DNA of 9,599 nt from contig DIZL01000019.1 of the NCBI GenBank assembly GCA_002429385.1, forward strand, positions 1 through 9,599, in the 5' to 3' direction. The notes below the pieces were generated by a model. The model saw only the letters and a list, made by a program, of their open reading frames with translations. It was not told the DNA's origin and did not search any database. A program made the translations under genes and the position numbers. Shown here in pieces: positions 1 through 7,612 of this stretch. Source of the stretch: Prolixibacteraceae bacterium UBA6029. Its GTDB lineage: Bacteria > Bacteroidota > Bacteroidia > Bacteroidales > Prolixibacteraceae. Position 1 is the first letter of the stretch. The number at the start of each line of letters is the position of its first letter.

Positions 1-157
1 TGCGTAACATGTTTATATTTAGGTATTTCAATATTTTGGCTAAAGTAGCAAATTCACTCCCTGTCATATTCACATTGTGGCTATTAAAAATAGCTTTCCA
101 CTCGCAATGACGGTCTTCCTTCAATTGTTTTCTTAACTAAACGACATTGATTTATTA
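1..157. other. Non-coding sequence, no gene seen
   Basis: No credible coding frame is present. A short inverted repeat gctatt-aaa-aatagc lies at 80-94, and the string ctcgcaatgacgg (101-113) resembles a CGTCATTGCGAG-type motif often seen in dispersed bacterial intergenic repeats. Neither can be assigned a function from one copy. Confidence 0.5.
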
Positions 158-186
158 TTTACCATTTACCTATTTACCATTTACCC
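158..186. repeat. Heptamer array 1: four TTTACCN units
   Basis: On the plus strand tttacca, tttacct, then one extra a, then tttacca and tttaccc. Period is 7 bp with a single-base slip after the second unit. It lies in non-coding DNA downstream of the 2210-aa gene. Confidence 0.8.
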
Positions 187-188
187 GT

Positions 189-220
189 CATGCTGTCCCG
201 ATATCTATCGGGACAGCATG
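189..220. repeat. 32-bp near-perfect palindrome (15-bp arms, 2-base centre)
   Basis: The left arm catgctgtcccgata (189-203) is exactly complementary to the right arm tatcgggacagcatg (206-220), with tc between. Neither strand has a T-run after the stem, so a classical intrinsic terminator is not shown. It lies 118 bp beyond the stop of the 2210-aa gene. It could be a 3' stabilising or bidirectional transcription-stop hairpin, or a copy of a dispersed palindromic element. Confidence 0.85.
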
Positions 221-247
221 TCGTTCCGTTTCCTCCAGTTCCTTTTT

Positions 248-275
248 ACCCGTTACCTGTAACCTGCAACCCGTA
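248..275. repeat. Heptamer array 2: four degenerate ACCYGYW units
   Basis: On the plus strand acccgtt, acctgta, acctgca and acccgta follow one another with no gap. Period is 7 bp. It lies between the palindrome and the TTCTCCC array. Confidence 0.75.
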
Positions 276-280
276 AATCT

Positions 281-321
281 TTCTCCCTTCTCCCTTCTCC
301 CTTCTCCCTTCTCCCTTCTCC
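281..321. repeat. Heptamer array 3: TTCTCCC x5.9
   Basis: Five perfect ttctccc units from 281 to 315 are followed by ttctcc. On the transcript side of the 2210-aa gene this reads as a purine-rich GGGAGAA tract starting 17 bases after its stop codon. Such an array is a candidate for slippage-driven length variation. Confidence 0.9.
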
Positions 322-338
322 GTTTCCTATCCGTGTAA

Positions 339-3300
339 TTAGTAGGACACAAACACCGTGTTCTTCCTCACTTCACCATTTCCAAGCTTGAGTAAATAAA
401 AGTATGTGCCAGGCTCTACCATGCCGGTGATGGTAACCGCCGAACGGTTGGTTGTTCTTCCGTCCCACCAGGCCTGATCAGGAGTCTTCCAGAATTCCAG
501 GTTCCCGTAGTGATCCTTTTCATAGAGTTTATTCCCTATCTGATCAAAAACATACATCCTGGCATTGGGATAGTTTTGCATACAGTAGATCATAAAATAG
601 TCATGAATATTATCCCCGTTCGGGGAGAAGGCATCAGGGATAAATAACTCGCAATCGCTCAGAGGATCGAGGTATTCAGGTATCCCATTGTGGTTTGTAT
701 CATCGTCCCACCAGATACCATCCCCGTTTAGATCTTCATAAATAGTAAGCTCACCGTCACCATCGTCATCAGGATCGCGCCAGTCAGGAATATCATTTCC
801 ATCCGTGTCCTGCAATGGAGAATGGCTCCCTGCCCCGGTCATATTCGTAGCCGGTGAAGTACATTTATCGAAGATGTCAAATCCGTCATCCAGACCATCG
901 GCATCTGTATCTTTACCGGTCAGCACGTATTCAGGGTGGCCATCATGATTTGGATCATTACCTTCTATGTAATCCGGAACACCGTCATTATCCGAATCGG
1001 CATCCAGGAAGTCCGGGATTCCATCCTTATCGGTATCAACCGGTTTAAGCTTCTTGCCACCATGCGCAGGATCATAGGCATAATCAACCCCGAATTGATT
1101 GACTATTCCTGTTGGAGGAAGATATCCATCCGTAGGTTGTGGTTCCACGTTATCCACTATTCCGTCGTTATCTGAATCAATGTCCAGGTAATTGGGGTGT
1201 CCGTCGCCATCGCTGTCAGCAGTTTTCCAATCCTGGCCTGGCAAAACTTCATCTACATTCAGTATACCATCGCCGTCAGCATCCTGATCGATGTCATCCG
1301 GGATACCATCCCCATCAAAATCAGCTAGGATATGAATCGAAACCAGGGCGGCGTTGCTCAGATTCTTTTTGGTATCGGAAATCACATACCGGAAGGTATC
1401 ACTACCCGAATAGCCGGGTTCAGATACGTATTCAAACGCTCCTGACTGGTCCGGATTTAAGGTAACTGTCCCGTGTGACGGGTTACGCGCCAAGGTGAGC
1501 TCCAGAAAGATCTGATCATTTTCAGGATCAGTATCTTTCCCGTATCCGTTATCGCTGAACAGATTTCCGCTCACCCCACTGCATAGGGCATTGAAGTCAT
1601 CGTTCATGGCAACGGGCGGAAAGTCGGGCGGAGGCATAATTATCGTCTTCTCCTTTTGGCAACCGTTGGCGTCCGTAACGGTTACAAGGTATAAGCCGTC
1701 ATTAAGGTCTGTGATCGTGCTGCCTGTTGCACCGTCAAAGCCGATCGCTGCATTGGCATGCCACAGGTATTTATAATCAGGATTACCGCCTTCAACATTC
1801 AAATCGATGGATCCTTTGGTCTGCGATTTCAGATTGATTGGAGTTACGTTTTCCTTAATCACAATCGGTTCGGGTTGTTTGACGATCGCATTCACCCCTT
1901 GGGCAGAAACGCAGCCATTGGCTTCAATGAGCAGGTTCTGGTATGTTCCGGCAGGCACGGCGCGCGAAGCCTGTCCGTTTTGAAGGTTCACTTCAAACCG
2001 TCCATTCTCGTATTGTAAGCTGTAATCTCCGTCAGGTACGCTGCTCACCGACAGACTGATAGTGCCCATATCTCCAAAACATTTGCTGTCGTTCACTCCT
2101 GCAATGTTCAGAACTGGGGATGGAGGAATGGCCGGCACCTCAATACTGCCTGAAGAAGACTCACACCCGGTAAGGATATTTTTTACCCGTATCGCATAGC
2201 GGTTCGTATTCAGTCCGGAGAAGACCGGCGATTCCCGATATTCGTCACCATCAAGGCTGTACACATATCCTGATCCGACAGGACTGATTATTTCGATAGT
2301 TCCATCAGGATTATTGCAAGTCGGCGAACTGCTTACCCTTGCTAACGGGGTATCCGGATTTTGCGGCAGACGATTAACTTTAAGCGTGGTCCCCGGAGAT
2401 TCGCAACCAGTCATGAGGTCCCGTACCCGAAGGACAGGACTGCTTCCCGGGGCAAGACCTGGAAATGCTGATCCAGGTTGGTAAACGCCGCCATCGAGAC
2501 TGTATTCAAAGCCTGTACCTTCCTGAGGAACGGTTACAACCACAGTCCCGGACGGAACGATACAGCTTGGCTGAACGGATACCCGGGCCGTTGGAGCTGA
2601 AGGAAGTCCGGAAACCGGGTTAACGGTTAATGCAATAAGTACAGACTCACATCCTGTTAAAAGATCCCTGATGCGCAGCTGATGCCTTCCAGGGATTAAA
2701 CCATTAAAGGTGCCTGTCGACTGATACGATCCACCGTCAATAAGGTATTCAAAACCTGTTCCTTCTTGAGGTGACGATACAACAACAGTACCTGTCGGGA
2801 CGATGCACGTTGGCTGAATTGTCACACTGGCCGTTGGAACAACCGTAACGTTTGGGATAGGATCAACAGCAAAGAGAGTTGCTGCCGATTCACAGCCTGT
2901 TGACAGTTCCCTGACACGCAGCTCATGAGACCCGGGGACTAATCCGTTAAAGGTGCAGTCCGACTGATACACTCCACCGTCAATGCGGTATTCAAAGCCC
3001 GATCCTTCTGAAGGTGCCGTCACAACAATGGTGCCGGTTGGTACAGTGCAGGTAGGCCGGGTGGTCACACTTGCCGCCGGAGCGCCCGGGAGTCCGGGTA
3101 CAGGGTTTACGGTTACCGGGCTTGATGGCGATTCGCAGCCCGTGGTCAAATCCCTTACTTTTAGCTGATGCGTACCGGGGATTATTCCATTGAAAGTTGC
3201 TGTTGACTGGTACACACCGCCATCAATAGCATATTCAAAGCCTGTTCCTTCCTGCGGAACACTTATCTGAAGAGTTCCCGAAGGTACAAGGCAGGTGGGC

Positions 3301-6300
3301 TGAACGATTATGCCTGCCATTGGCACATCCGGAAGTCCGGGAACGGGGTTAATGGTTACCTCAGTTGTGGCAGATTCGCAACCAGTGACCAGTTCCCTGA
3401 TTCTGAGCTGATGCAACCCTGGAACCAGTCCCTTAAAGGTGACCGTTGACTGATAGACTTCTCCATCCATCGAATATTCAAAACCGGTTCCCTCAGCCTG
3501 ATCGGTCACAACAACAATACCGGTCGGAACATTGCAGGTCGGCTGAACGGTGACCCCGGCAGTCGGCACAATCGTAAGCTCTGGTATGGGTTTAATCAAC
3601 AAAGAGCCTGATTGGGATTCGCAGCCTGTGGCAGTTTCTCTTACACTAAACTGATGCGGTCCGGGGATCAGATCCTTAAAGGTATTCGCCGACTGGTATG
3701 CTCCCTTATCGATCGAATATTCAAAACCTCTATCTTCCTTTGGATCGGTCACTACAGCGGTCCCGGTTGGAACATTGCAGTCAGGCTGTCGTATGACACT
3801 GGCCGTTGGCATAAACTGAAGCACGGGTATCGGGTTAACAGTTATGAGACCCGGGGCCGATTCGCAACCGGTAGCCAGTTCCCTGACGGTGATCTGATGT
3901 GAACCGGGGATTAACTCCTTAAAGATTACCGCTGACTGGTACACTCTACCGTCCAGGCGGTATTCATAACCCGTTCCTTCCGAAGGATCAGTTACAGCAA
4001 CCGTCCCGGTAGGAACAGTGCAGGTAGGTTGTAGAATAACGTTGACCGCTGGTGTAAATTGAAGTACCGGTGCCGGGTTAACCGTTAAGGAAGTTACGGC
4101 AGAAACACAACCATTGACTATTTCCCTGACTTTTAGCTGATGTGTGCCTGGTTTTAATCCCTTAAATGTCACCTCAGGCTGGTACACTCTGTCATCGATA
4201 CTATACTCAATTCCTGATCCTTCCTTCGGAAGGCTGACAACGATCGTACCGGTTGGATCGATGCAGGTGGGCTGAACGGTTACACTCGCCGTTGGAGCAT
4301 CAGGAAGCGCGGGAACAGGATTAACCGTTAAGGTGCTTATTGCAGATTCATAGCCGGTTGCCGATTCCCTGATCTTTAGCTGATGGGTTCCGGAGATTAA
4401 ATCCTTAAACATTACCGTGGACTGGTATGCTCCACCATCCACACTGTACTCAAAACCGGTTCCTTCCTGTGGCACTATAACGACAATTGTCCCGTTTGGA
4501 TCGGTGCAGGTCGGCTGAACGGTTACACTTGCTGTTGGAGCTTCGGGAATTGTATTTATGGTCAGCTTGACCGCAGTTCGGGTTGTACTGGCACAAGTTC
4601 CGTTGGTTGCTTCAGCATAATAGGTTATAGTCCCGGCTGTATTGAGCAGCGGTGAAGCCACTACATTTCCTCCGGTGACGGCATCATACCAAACCAGGAG
4701 TATACCATTTACAGGGACCAGGCCATCATTGGCATTAAGGGCCTTGTAAGGACTATTCTGACATTCGGTTAATTCCCCGTTTCCCGACACTTGAGGAACT
4801 TGCGGAACTTGGGGAACTTTGAACTCAACGGTTTCAAGGGTGACGATACAATCCTCCTCATAACTGGCATCACGGATCTGAACAGGATAGCTTCCCGGCC
4901 CCAGCATGGTAAATGACCATATTTTATTCGCTGTCCGGATCCAGGCCTCTCCATCGATCCGTACCTGGTAAATCCGTGACCCTCCTGACGGGTTGGTCAC
5001 CGTGATACTTCCATTACCGGTGGCTCCACAGGATATCGGAACAGAAGCAACATCAGCCTTTAACGCTTCAGGTTCGTTTACTTCGAGGTAATTGGATTTT
5101 GCAACTACCAGGTTATAATCGGTCAGGTTATACTGGTATTGACCCGCTGGCACCTGGTAGATACCGACTCCGTTATAAGGTGGGATACCGCCGGTGGCGG
5201 TTACGCTGACCATGGCCAGCCCTCCCAGACATATGATCGGCTGAATAATCTCTGCTTTCACGATGAACGGCTGGGGTTCAGTGAGCTCATAGCTTGCCTT
5301 AACCGGATCGCACACTCCATCCATATCCGTTACCACCACTTTATACAAGACTGCCGACAGGTTTGTCGCTGTCGCGGTGGTTTGCCCGAGCGGATCGTTC
5401 CACAGGTAACTGAAATTACCGCTTCCGCCGGTAACTTTAGCGGTCAGGTTGGCCTTCCCACCGTTGACGATAATGGGCTTATCCTGGACAATCGTCACAT
5501 GAATTAAATCCTTTACTTCGATCTCAAGGGTTTGGATGTCAGCACAGAACAATAAATCCGGTGTAAAGGTGTAACTCCGGACGACCTCATCTGTTGCAAC
5601 AATCGCCGGGCTCCAGGTACCAGTGATTCCGTTGGTTGAAATTGCTGGTAAGACTGGGGCCGTACTGTTCAGGCAAATCGGCTCAATCGGTTCAAACAGA
5701 GGTGTAATGATTGGATCAACGATAATTGCCATTGAGACAATATCTGTACATTTAACACCATCCGCAGTGAATGTATAGACTACTGTTCCCGGCAAATCTG
5801 TTGTGATGACCGAAGGACTCCATGTCCCGGTGATCCCGTTGGTTGATGTTAAAGGCAGAACCGGCGGGATGCTGCCCAGGCACAGTGAACCTATCGGATT
5901 AAATTCAGGCAATACTTCTTTGATGATGATGACCGTAACTGGCCGGATATCGGAACAGTCACCCGGAGAGGTAAGCTTGATGTAATAGGTTCCTGATGCT
6001 GAGACTACAGTCTCTCCGGTCAGAGCATTGGTTGCTGCTTCATCCCTCCAATATGAAAAGACCGATGAGGAAAGAATCATACTTCCTGCAGTGATTGCAG
6101 AGAAGGTCAGATCAATGGTTGCCGGAGCACATACTGCCTTAGGATTGGTAATCAAAAGTAAAGGCATTGGATGAATTGTAACTTCCACCGACGAAACAGA
6201 AGGGGTACAGGACGTGTTGCTACTAAGTCCCTCAATAGTGAGTGTAAGGGTTACACTTCCGGCCTTCAGATCGTTTGCTCCAGGGGTATAAACAGCATGA

Positions 6301-6971
6301 AGAGTAGCCGGATCGCCAAACAAGCCATCGCCTGTGCTTGTCCAAAGCAAACTGCTGTAATTCTCAGCCGAGGATGCAGTCAATGCAACCGATAAACCGG
6401 AACAAATACTTAGTGGATCACCTGCAAAGGCAAGTGGGGGATCATATATCGCTACTTTGAAACTTATCTGATCGGAGCAATTGGGTTCTGTTCCTGTCTC
6501 ATCATAGATCCAGACAGTCTGACTTTTAGTTATCGGTCCTTTTATTTTTACCCCTCCGGACGATGGACTGTTATCGTAATATGCTTCAATACCGCTCAGG
6601 TTGATACCAGTAATTTTAGGTAAAGAATAACTGAGACAGGCTGGCACATCCGGTTGAAGGTCCAATTTTGGTTTATCCACAACGGTAACGAGGCCCGATT
6701 GTACAATACCGTCACAAAGCCCTTGGTGTTCCTGAAGTTCCAGTTTAAAAACACCAATAGTATTCCAGGTTACTCCCATTGATCCGGCAGATGAACTTTG
6801 CATAATTCCGTTGATTTTCCACGTATAGATAGAACTCTTAAATCCATCAACCCAATAGGTGCGGATAGTTCCGATACATACTTTTTCCGGCAGGGGCATC
6901 TGGGCCAGAGCCTGCAGTACACTTGAAAACAGAAGTACCAAAATGATCATATATCGAAACCCTTTAAACAT
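339..6971 (-). CDS. Giant T9SS-exported multidomain adhesin-like surface protein (type B sorting domain)
   Basis: This 2210-aa protein is probably exported by Sec and then T9SS to the cell surface; adhesion or matrix function is inferred from architecture. Residues 1-24 form a signal peptide (K/R near the start, hydrophobic IILVLLF core, cleavage after ALAQ). Next come PKD/Ig-like modules: 30-100 (VCIG...YTW), 108-178, 180-270 and 271-350. Two copies of a 69-aa NGITGTWSP module span 356-488, SprB/PKD-like modules 491-632, and an Ig-like module 735-812. Ten 81-aa repeats fill 813-1622, followed by a divergent copy to about 1702. The C-terminal part has a SprB-type repeat (1719-1778, ending VTVTDANGC), a cadherin-like domain (about 1785-1883, ending SGSDTFRYVISD), TSP3-like calcium loops (1884-2104) and a T9SS type B sorting domain (2106-2210). 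The first Met is chosen because it supplies the charged n-region; Met8 is an alternative. No clear Shine-Dalgarno precedes it. A motility role cannot be claimed, because SprB-type repeats also occur in non-gliding species. Confidence 0.93.
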   Translation of the reverse strand: MFKGFRYMIILVLLFSSVLQALAQMPLPEKVCIGTIRTYWVDGFKSSIYTWKINGIMQSSSAGSMGVTWNTIGVFKLELQEHQGLCDGIVQSGLVTVVDKPKLDLQPDVPACLSYSLPKITGINLSGIEAYYDNSPSSGGVKIKGPITKSQTVWIYDETGTEPNCSDQISFKVAIYDPPLAFAGDPLSICSGLSVALTASSAENYSSLLWTSTGDGLFGDPATLHAVYTPGANDLKAGSVTLTLTIEGLSSNTSCTPSVSSVEVTIHPMPLLLITNPKAVCAPATIDLTFSAITAGSMILSSSVFSYWRDEAATNALTGETVVSASGTYYIKLTSPGDCSDIRPVTVIIIKEVLPEFNPIGSLCLGSIPPVLPLTSTNGITGTWSPSVITTDLPGTVVYTFTADGVKCTDIVSMAIIVDPIITPLFEPIEPICLNSTAPVLPAISTNGITGTWSPAIVATDEVVRSYTFTPDLLFCADIQTLEIEVKDLIHVTIVQDKPIIVNGGKANLTAKVTGGSGNFSYLWNDPLGQTTATATNLSAVLYKVVVTDMDGVCDPVKASYELTEPQPFIVKAEIIQPIICLGGLAMVSVTATGGIPPYNGVGIYQVPAGQYQYNLTDYNLVVAKSNYLEVNEPEALKADVASVPISCGATGNGSITVTNPSGGSRIYQVRIDGEAWIRTANKIWSFTMLGPGSYPVQIRDASYEEDCIVTLETVEFKVPQVPQVPQVSGNGELTECQNSPYKALNANDGLVPVNGILLVWYDAVTGGNVVASPLLNTAGTITYYAEATNGTCASTTRTAVKLTINTIPEAPTASVTVQPTCTDPNGTIVVIVPQEGTGFEYSVDGGAYQSTVMFKDLISGTHQLKIRESATGYESAISTLTVNPVPALPDAPTASVTVQPTCIDPTGTIVVSLPKEGSGIEYSIDDRVYQPEVTFKGLKPGTHQLKVREIVNGCVSAVTSLTVNPAPVLQFTPAVNVILQPTCTVPTGTVAVTDPSEGTGYEYRLDGRVYQSAVIFKELIPGSHQITVRELATGCESAPGLITVNPIPVLQFMPTASVIRQPDCNVPTGTAVVTDPKEDRGFEYSIDKGAYQSANTFKDLIPGPHQFSVRETATGCESQSGSLLIKPIPELTIVPTAGVTVQPTCNVPTGIVVVTDQAEGTGFEYSMDGEVYQSTVTFKGLVPGLHQLRIRELVTGCESATTEVTINPVPGLPDVPMAGIIVQPTCLVPSGTLQISVPQEGTGFEYAIDGGVYQSTATFNGIIPGTHQLKVRDLTTGCESPSSPVTVNPVPGLPGAPAASVTTRPTCTVPTGTIVVTAPSEGSGFEYRIDGGVYQSDCTFNGLVPGSHELRVRELSTGCESAATLFAVDPIPNVTVVPTASVTIQPTCIVPTGTVVVSSPQEGTGFEYLIDGGSYQSTGTFNGLIPGRHQLRIRDLLTGCESVLIALTVNPVSGLPSAPTARVSVQPSCIVPSGTVVVTVPQEGTGFEYSLDGGVYQPGSAFPGLAPGSSPVLRVRDLMTGCESPGTTLKVNRLPQNPDTPLARVSSSPTCNNPDGTIEIISPVGSGYVYSLDGDEYRESPVFSGLNTNRYAIRVKNILTGCESSSGSIEVPAIPPSPVLNIAGVNDSKCFGDMGTISLSVSSVPDGDYSLQYENGRFEVNLQNGQASRAVPAGTYQNLLIEANGCVSAQGVNAIVKQPEPIVIKENVTPINLKSQTKGSIDLNVEGGNPDYKYLWHANAAIGFDGATGSTITDLNDGLYLVTVTDANGCQKEKTIIMPPPDFPPVAMNDDFNALCSGVSGNLFSDNGYGKDTDPENDQIFLELTLARNPSHGTVTLNPDQSGAFEYVSEPGYSGSDTFRYVISDTKKNLSNAALVSIHILADFDGDGIPDDIDQDADGDGILNVDEVLPGQDWKTADSDGDGHPNYLDIDSDNDGIVDNVEPQPTDGYLPPTGIVNQFGVDYAYDPAHGGKKLKPVDTDKDGIPDFLDADSDNDGVPDYIEGNDPNHDGHPEYVLTGKDTDADGLDDGFDIFDKCTSPATNMTGAGSHSPLQDTDGNDIPDWRDPDDDGDGELTIYEDLNGDGIWWDDDTNHNGIPEYLDPLSDCELFIPDAFSPNGDNIHDYFMIYCMQNYPNARMYVFDQIGNKLYEKDHYGNLEFWKTPDQAWWDGRTTNRSAVTITGMVEPGTYFYLLKLGNGEVRKNTVFVSY
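342..656 (-). other. T9SS type B (CHU_C-like) C-terminal sorting domain of the 2210-aa protein
   Basis: Residues 2106-2210 start ELFIPDAFSPNGDNIHDYF, the hallmark opening of gliding-motility-associated type B sorting domains. They continue through VFDQIGNKLYEKDHYGN and AWWDGRTTN and end GTYFYLLKLGNGEVRKNTVFVSY-like, with the usual aromatic G-T-Y-F-Y strand close to the C-terminus. In the known system this domain directs passage through the T9SS outer-membrane channel; type B domains are often kept with a partner rather than processed like type A. That last point is family knowledge, not seen here. Confidence 0.95.
660..1322 (-). repeat. Thrombospondin type 3-like calcium-binding loop array (residues 1884-2104)
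   Basis: About ten Asp-rich loops of the form D-x-D-x-D-G-x-x-D are seen, for example DFDGDGIPD, DADGDGILN, DSDGDGHPN, DSDNDGIVD, DTDKDGIPD, DSDNDGVPD, DTDADGLDD, DTDGNDIPD, DDDGDGELT, DLNGDGIWW and NHNGIPEYLD. Such loops bind calcium in thrombospondin and are common just before T9SS sorting domains, where they are thought to make a stiff stalk. Two longer non-acidic insertions (around residues 1943-1976 and 2033-2052) interrupt the array. Confidence 0.92.
2106..4535 (-). repeat. Ten tandem 81-aa (243-bp) repeats in the 2210-aa protein
   Basis: Units begin at residues 813, 894, 975, 1056, 1137, 1218, 1299, 1380, 1461 and 1543. Eight are exactly 81 aa, the ninth-unit exception is 82 and the last is 80. 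Each has the order TASV-x-x-QPTC, P-T-G-T-I-V-V, EGTGFEYSIDGG-x-YQS, F-x-GL-x-PGTHQL, VREL-x-TGCES and VNPVP. Two cysteines per unit (positions about 10 and 62) are nearly invariant and could form a disulfide. Nucleotide copies have diverged widely while the protein pattern is kept. The unit at 2105-1866 (residues 1623-1702) is a distant eleventh copy with SKCFGDMGTI and EANGC. Confidence 0.95.
4789..4815 (-). repeat. Three 9-bp repeats encoding VPQ-VPQ-VPQ linker
   Basis: On the plus strand acttgagga, acttgcgga and acttgggga lie end to end. They encode three VPQ tripeptides at residues 719-727, just before the Ig-like module that leads into the long array. This looks like a short proline-rich hinge made by recent slippage. 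Confidence 0.8.
5508..5906 (-). repeat. Two tandem about 69-aa NGITGTWSP modules in the 2210-aa protein
   Basis: Residues 356-424 and 425-488 share F-x-PI, CLGS/CLNS, PPVLP/APVLP, STNGITGTWSP, YTFT and a late cysteine before an I-x-V strand. The nine-residue core is identical in both copies. This is a familiar Ig-like module of long Bacteroidota surface proteins; its ligand is not known to me. Confidence 0.9.
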
Positions 6972-7110
6972 ATATTCTCAATTTAACAGCAGTATTGTGT
7001 AAAACCTGAATCACTATTCTGAGTGCTTTAGATATTCTTTAATTAATAGCATGCTCCGTAAAATTCAGTTGTCCTGAGATTTAACCCATGATCTGCTCCC
7101 TTGTCCCACC

Positions 7111-7135
7111 CCAACAGTGTTTTAAACCCTGTTGG
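7111..7135. repeat. 25-bp interrupted palindrome (ccaacag ... ctgttgg)
   Basis: Seven-base arms at 7111-7117 and 7129-7135 are exact complements. The interior tgttttaaacc continues the symmetry as gttt-t-aaac after one mismatch on each side. There is no T-run on either strand. Its symmetry resembles dispersed palindromic intergenic elements; a regulator site is an alternative. Confidence 0.7.
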
Positions 7136-7274
7136 AGAAAAGGAACTATTCAATGCTGAAGTAAATTATACTCCAATAATCTCTCTGACCTTTCTTCGGA
7201 CAGTTCAATGGATTTGCAAGGTTGAACTTCCGTTACCGGGCCTTTATTCATAGGCATATTAATTATTATTTGTC

Positions 7275-7307
7275 CAGTCCTTTCAGACTGACAGTTTATT
7301 AAAACTG
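7275..7307. repeat. Two adjacent small hairpins
   Basis: cagtc-ctttca-gactg (7275-7290) is followed after one base by cagttt-atta-aaactg (7292-7307). Both stems are perfect but short (5 and 6 bp). They could lie in the 3' end of the 468-aa gene's transcript or in the leader of the next; no T-run is present. Confidence 0.4.
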
Positions 7308-7612
7308 ATTCAATTCATTATCTGCAAGCGACTAGAAGAGAAACATAAGATGTATAAAACAGCTCCGGTTTGATCATTTGATACCCGGACATTCAGCCCC
7401 CTCAGGCTCGAATCGCCGACCAGAAAGAGCCAATTTCGTAAGGAACGATCAGGTGCCCGTATTGACCTTCCACCCAAGCGCCTCCTGCGATCAACCAACC
7501 AGCTGACGGACCCAGGCAGCAGTTCCTTCCGCCCAACTGCCTTGAGGGCAGCGGGTGTTAGGATTCTGGCTAATGGATTTATTCTGTAAATCATGTTGCT
7601 AAAGTGTTTGGA

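Larger units (their letters stand above)
6972..7612. other. 641-bp intergenic region between the 468-aa and 2210-aa genes
   Basis: This must hold the end of the upstream transcript and any promoter of the 2210-aa gene. I see a 25-bp palindrome at 7111-7135, two small hairpins at 7275-7307 and a weak 5-bp-stem hairpin at 7537-7551, but no stem with a T-run. No good match to the Bacteroidota -7 element (TAnnTTTG) was found. The part from about 7380 to 7560 is visibly more GC-rich than its flanks and open in more than one frame, without recognisable protein similarity. Confidence 0.6.

Noticed and set aside
80..97. gctatt-aaa-aatagc stem followed by ttt as an intrinsic terminator
   Set aside because: The stem is only 6 bp and AT-rich with three Ts after it, and no gene is seen on the plus strand to end there.
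101..113. ctcgcaatgacgg as a copy of a known dispersed repeat
   Set aside because: The match is only about a dozen bases; one short copy cannot establish membership of a repeat family.
147..338. 63-codon plus-strand frame starting with TTG
   Set aside because: It is created by the pyrimidine-rich heptamer arrays and palindrome, has a low-complexity LPF/SPFSLL translation and no plausible start signal.
854..6395. Numerous plus-strand and alternative-frame open stretches inside the 2210-aa gene
   Set aside because: They overlap a long frame with continuous recognisable domains and are its shadows.
7537..7551. ctgcc-ttgag-ggcag hairpin as terminator of the 468-aa gene
   Set aside because: The stem is only 5 bp and no T-run follows on the minus strand.
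7310..7594. 94-codon minus-strand frame as an independent gene
   Set aside because: No recognisable protein pattern, arginine-rich translation typical of a non-coding GC-rich stretch and no leader. It is reported only as an in-frame continuation of the upstream gene.
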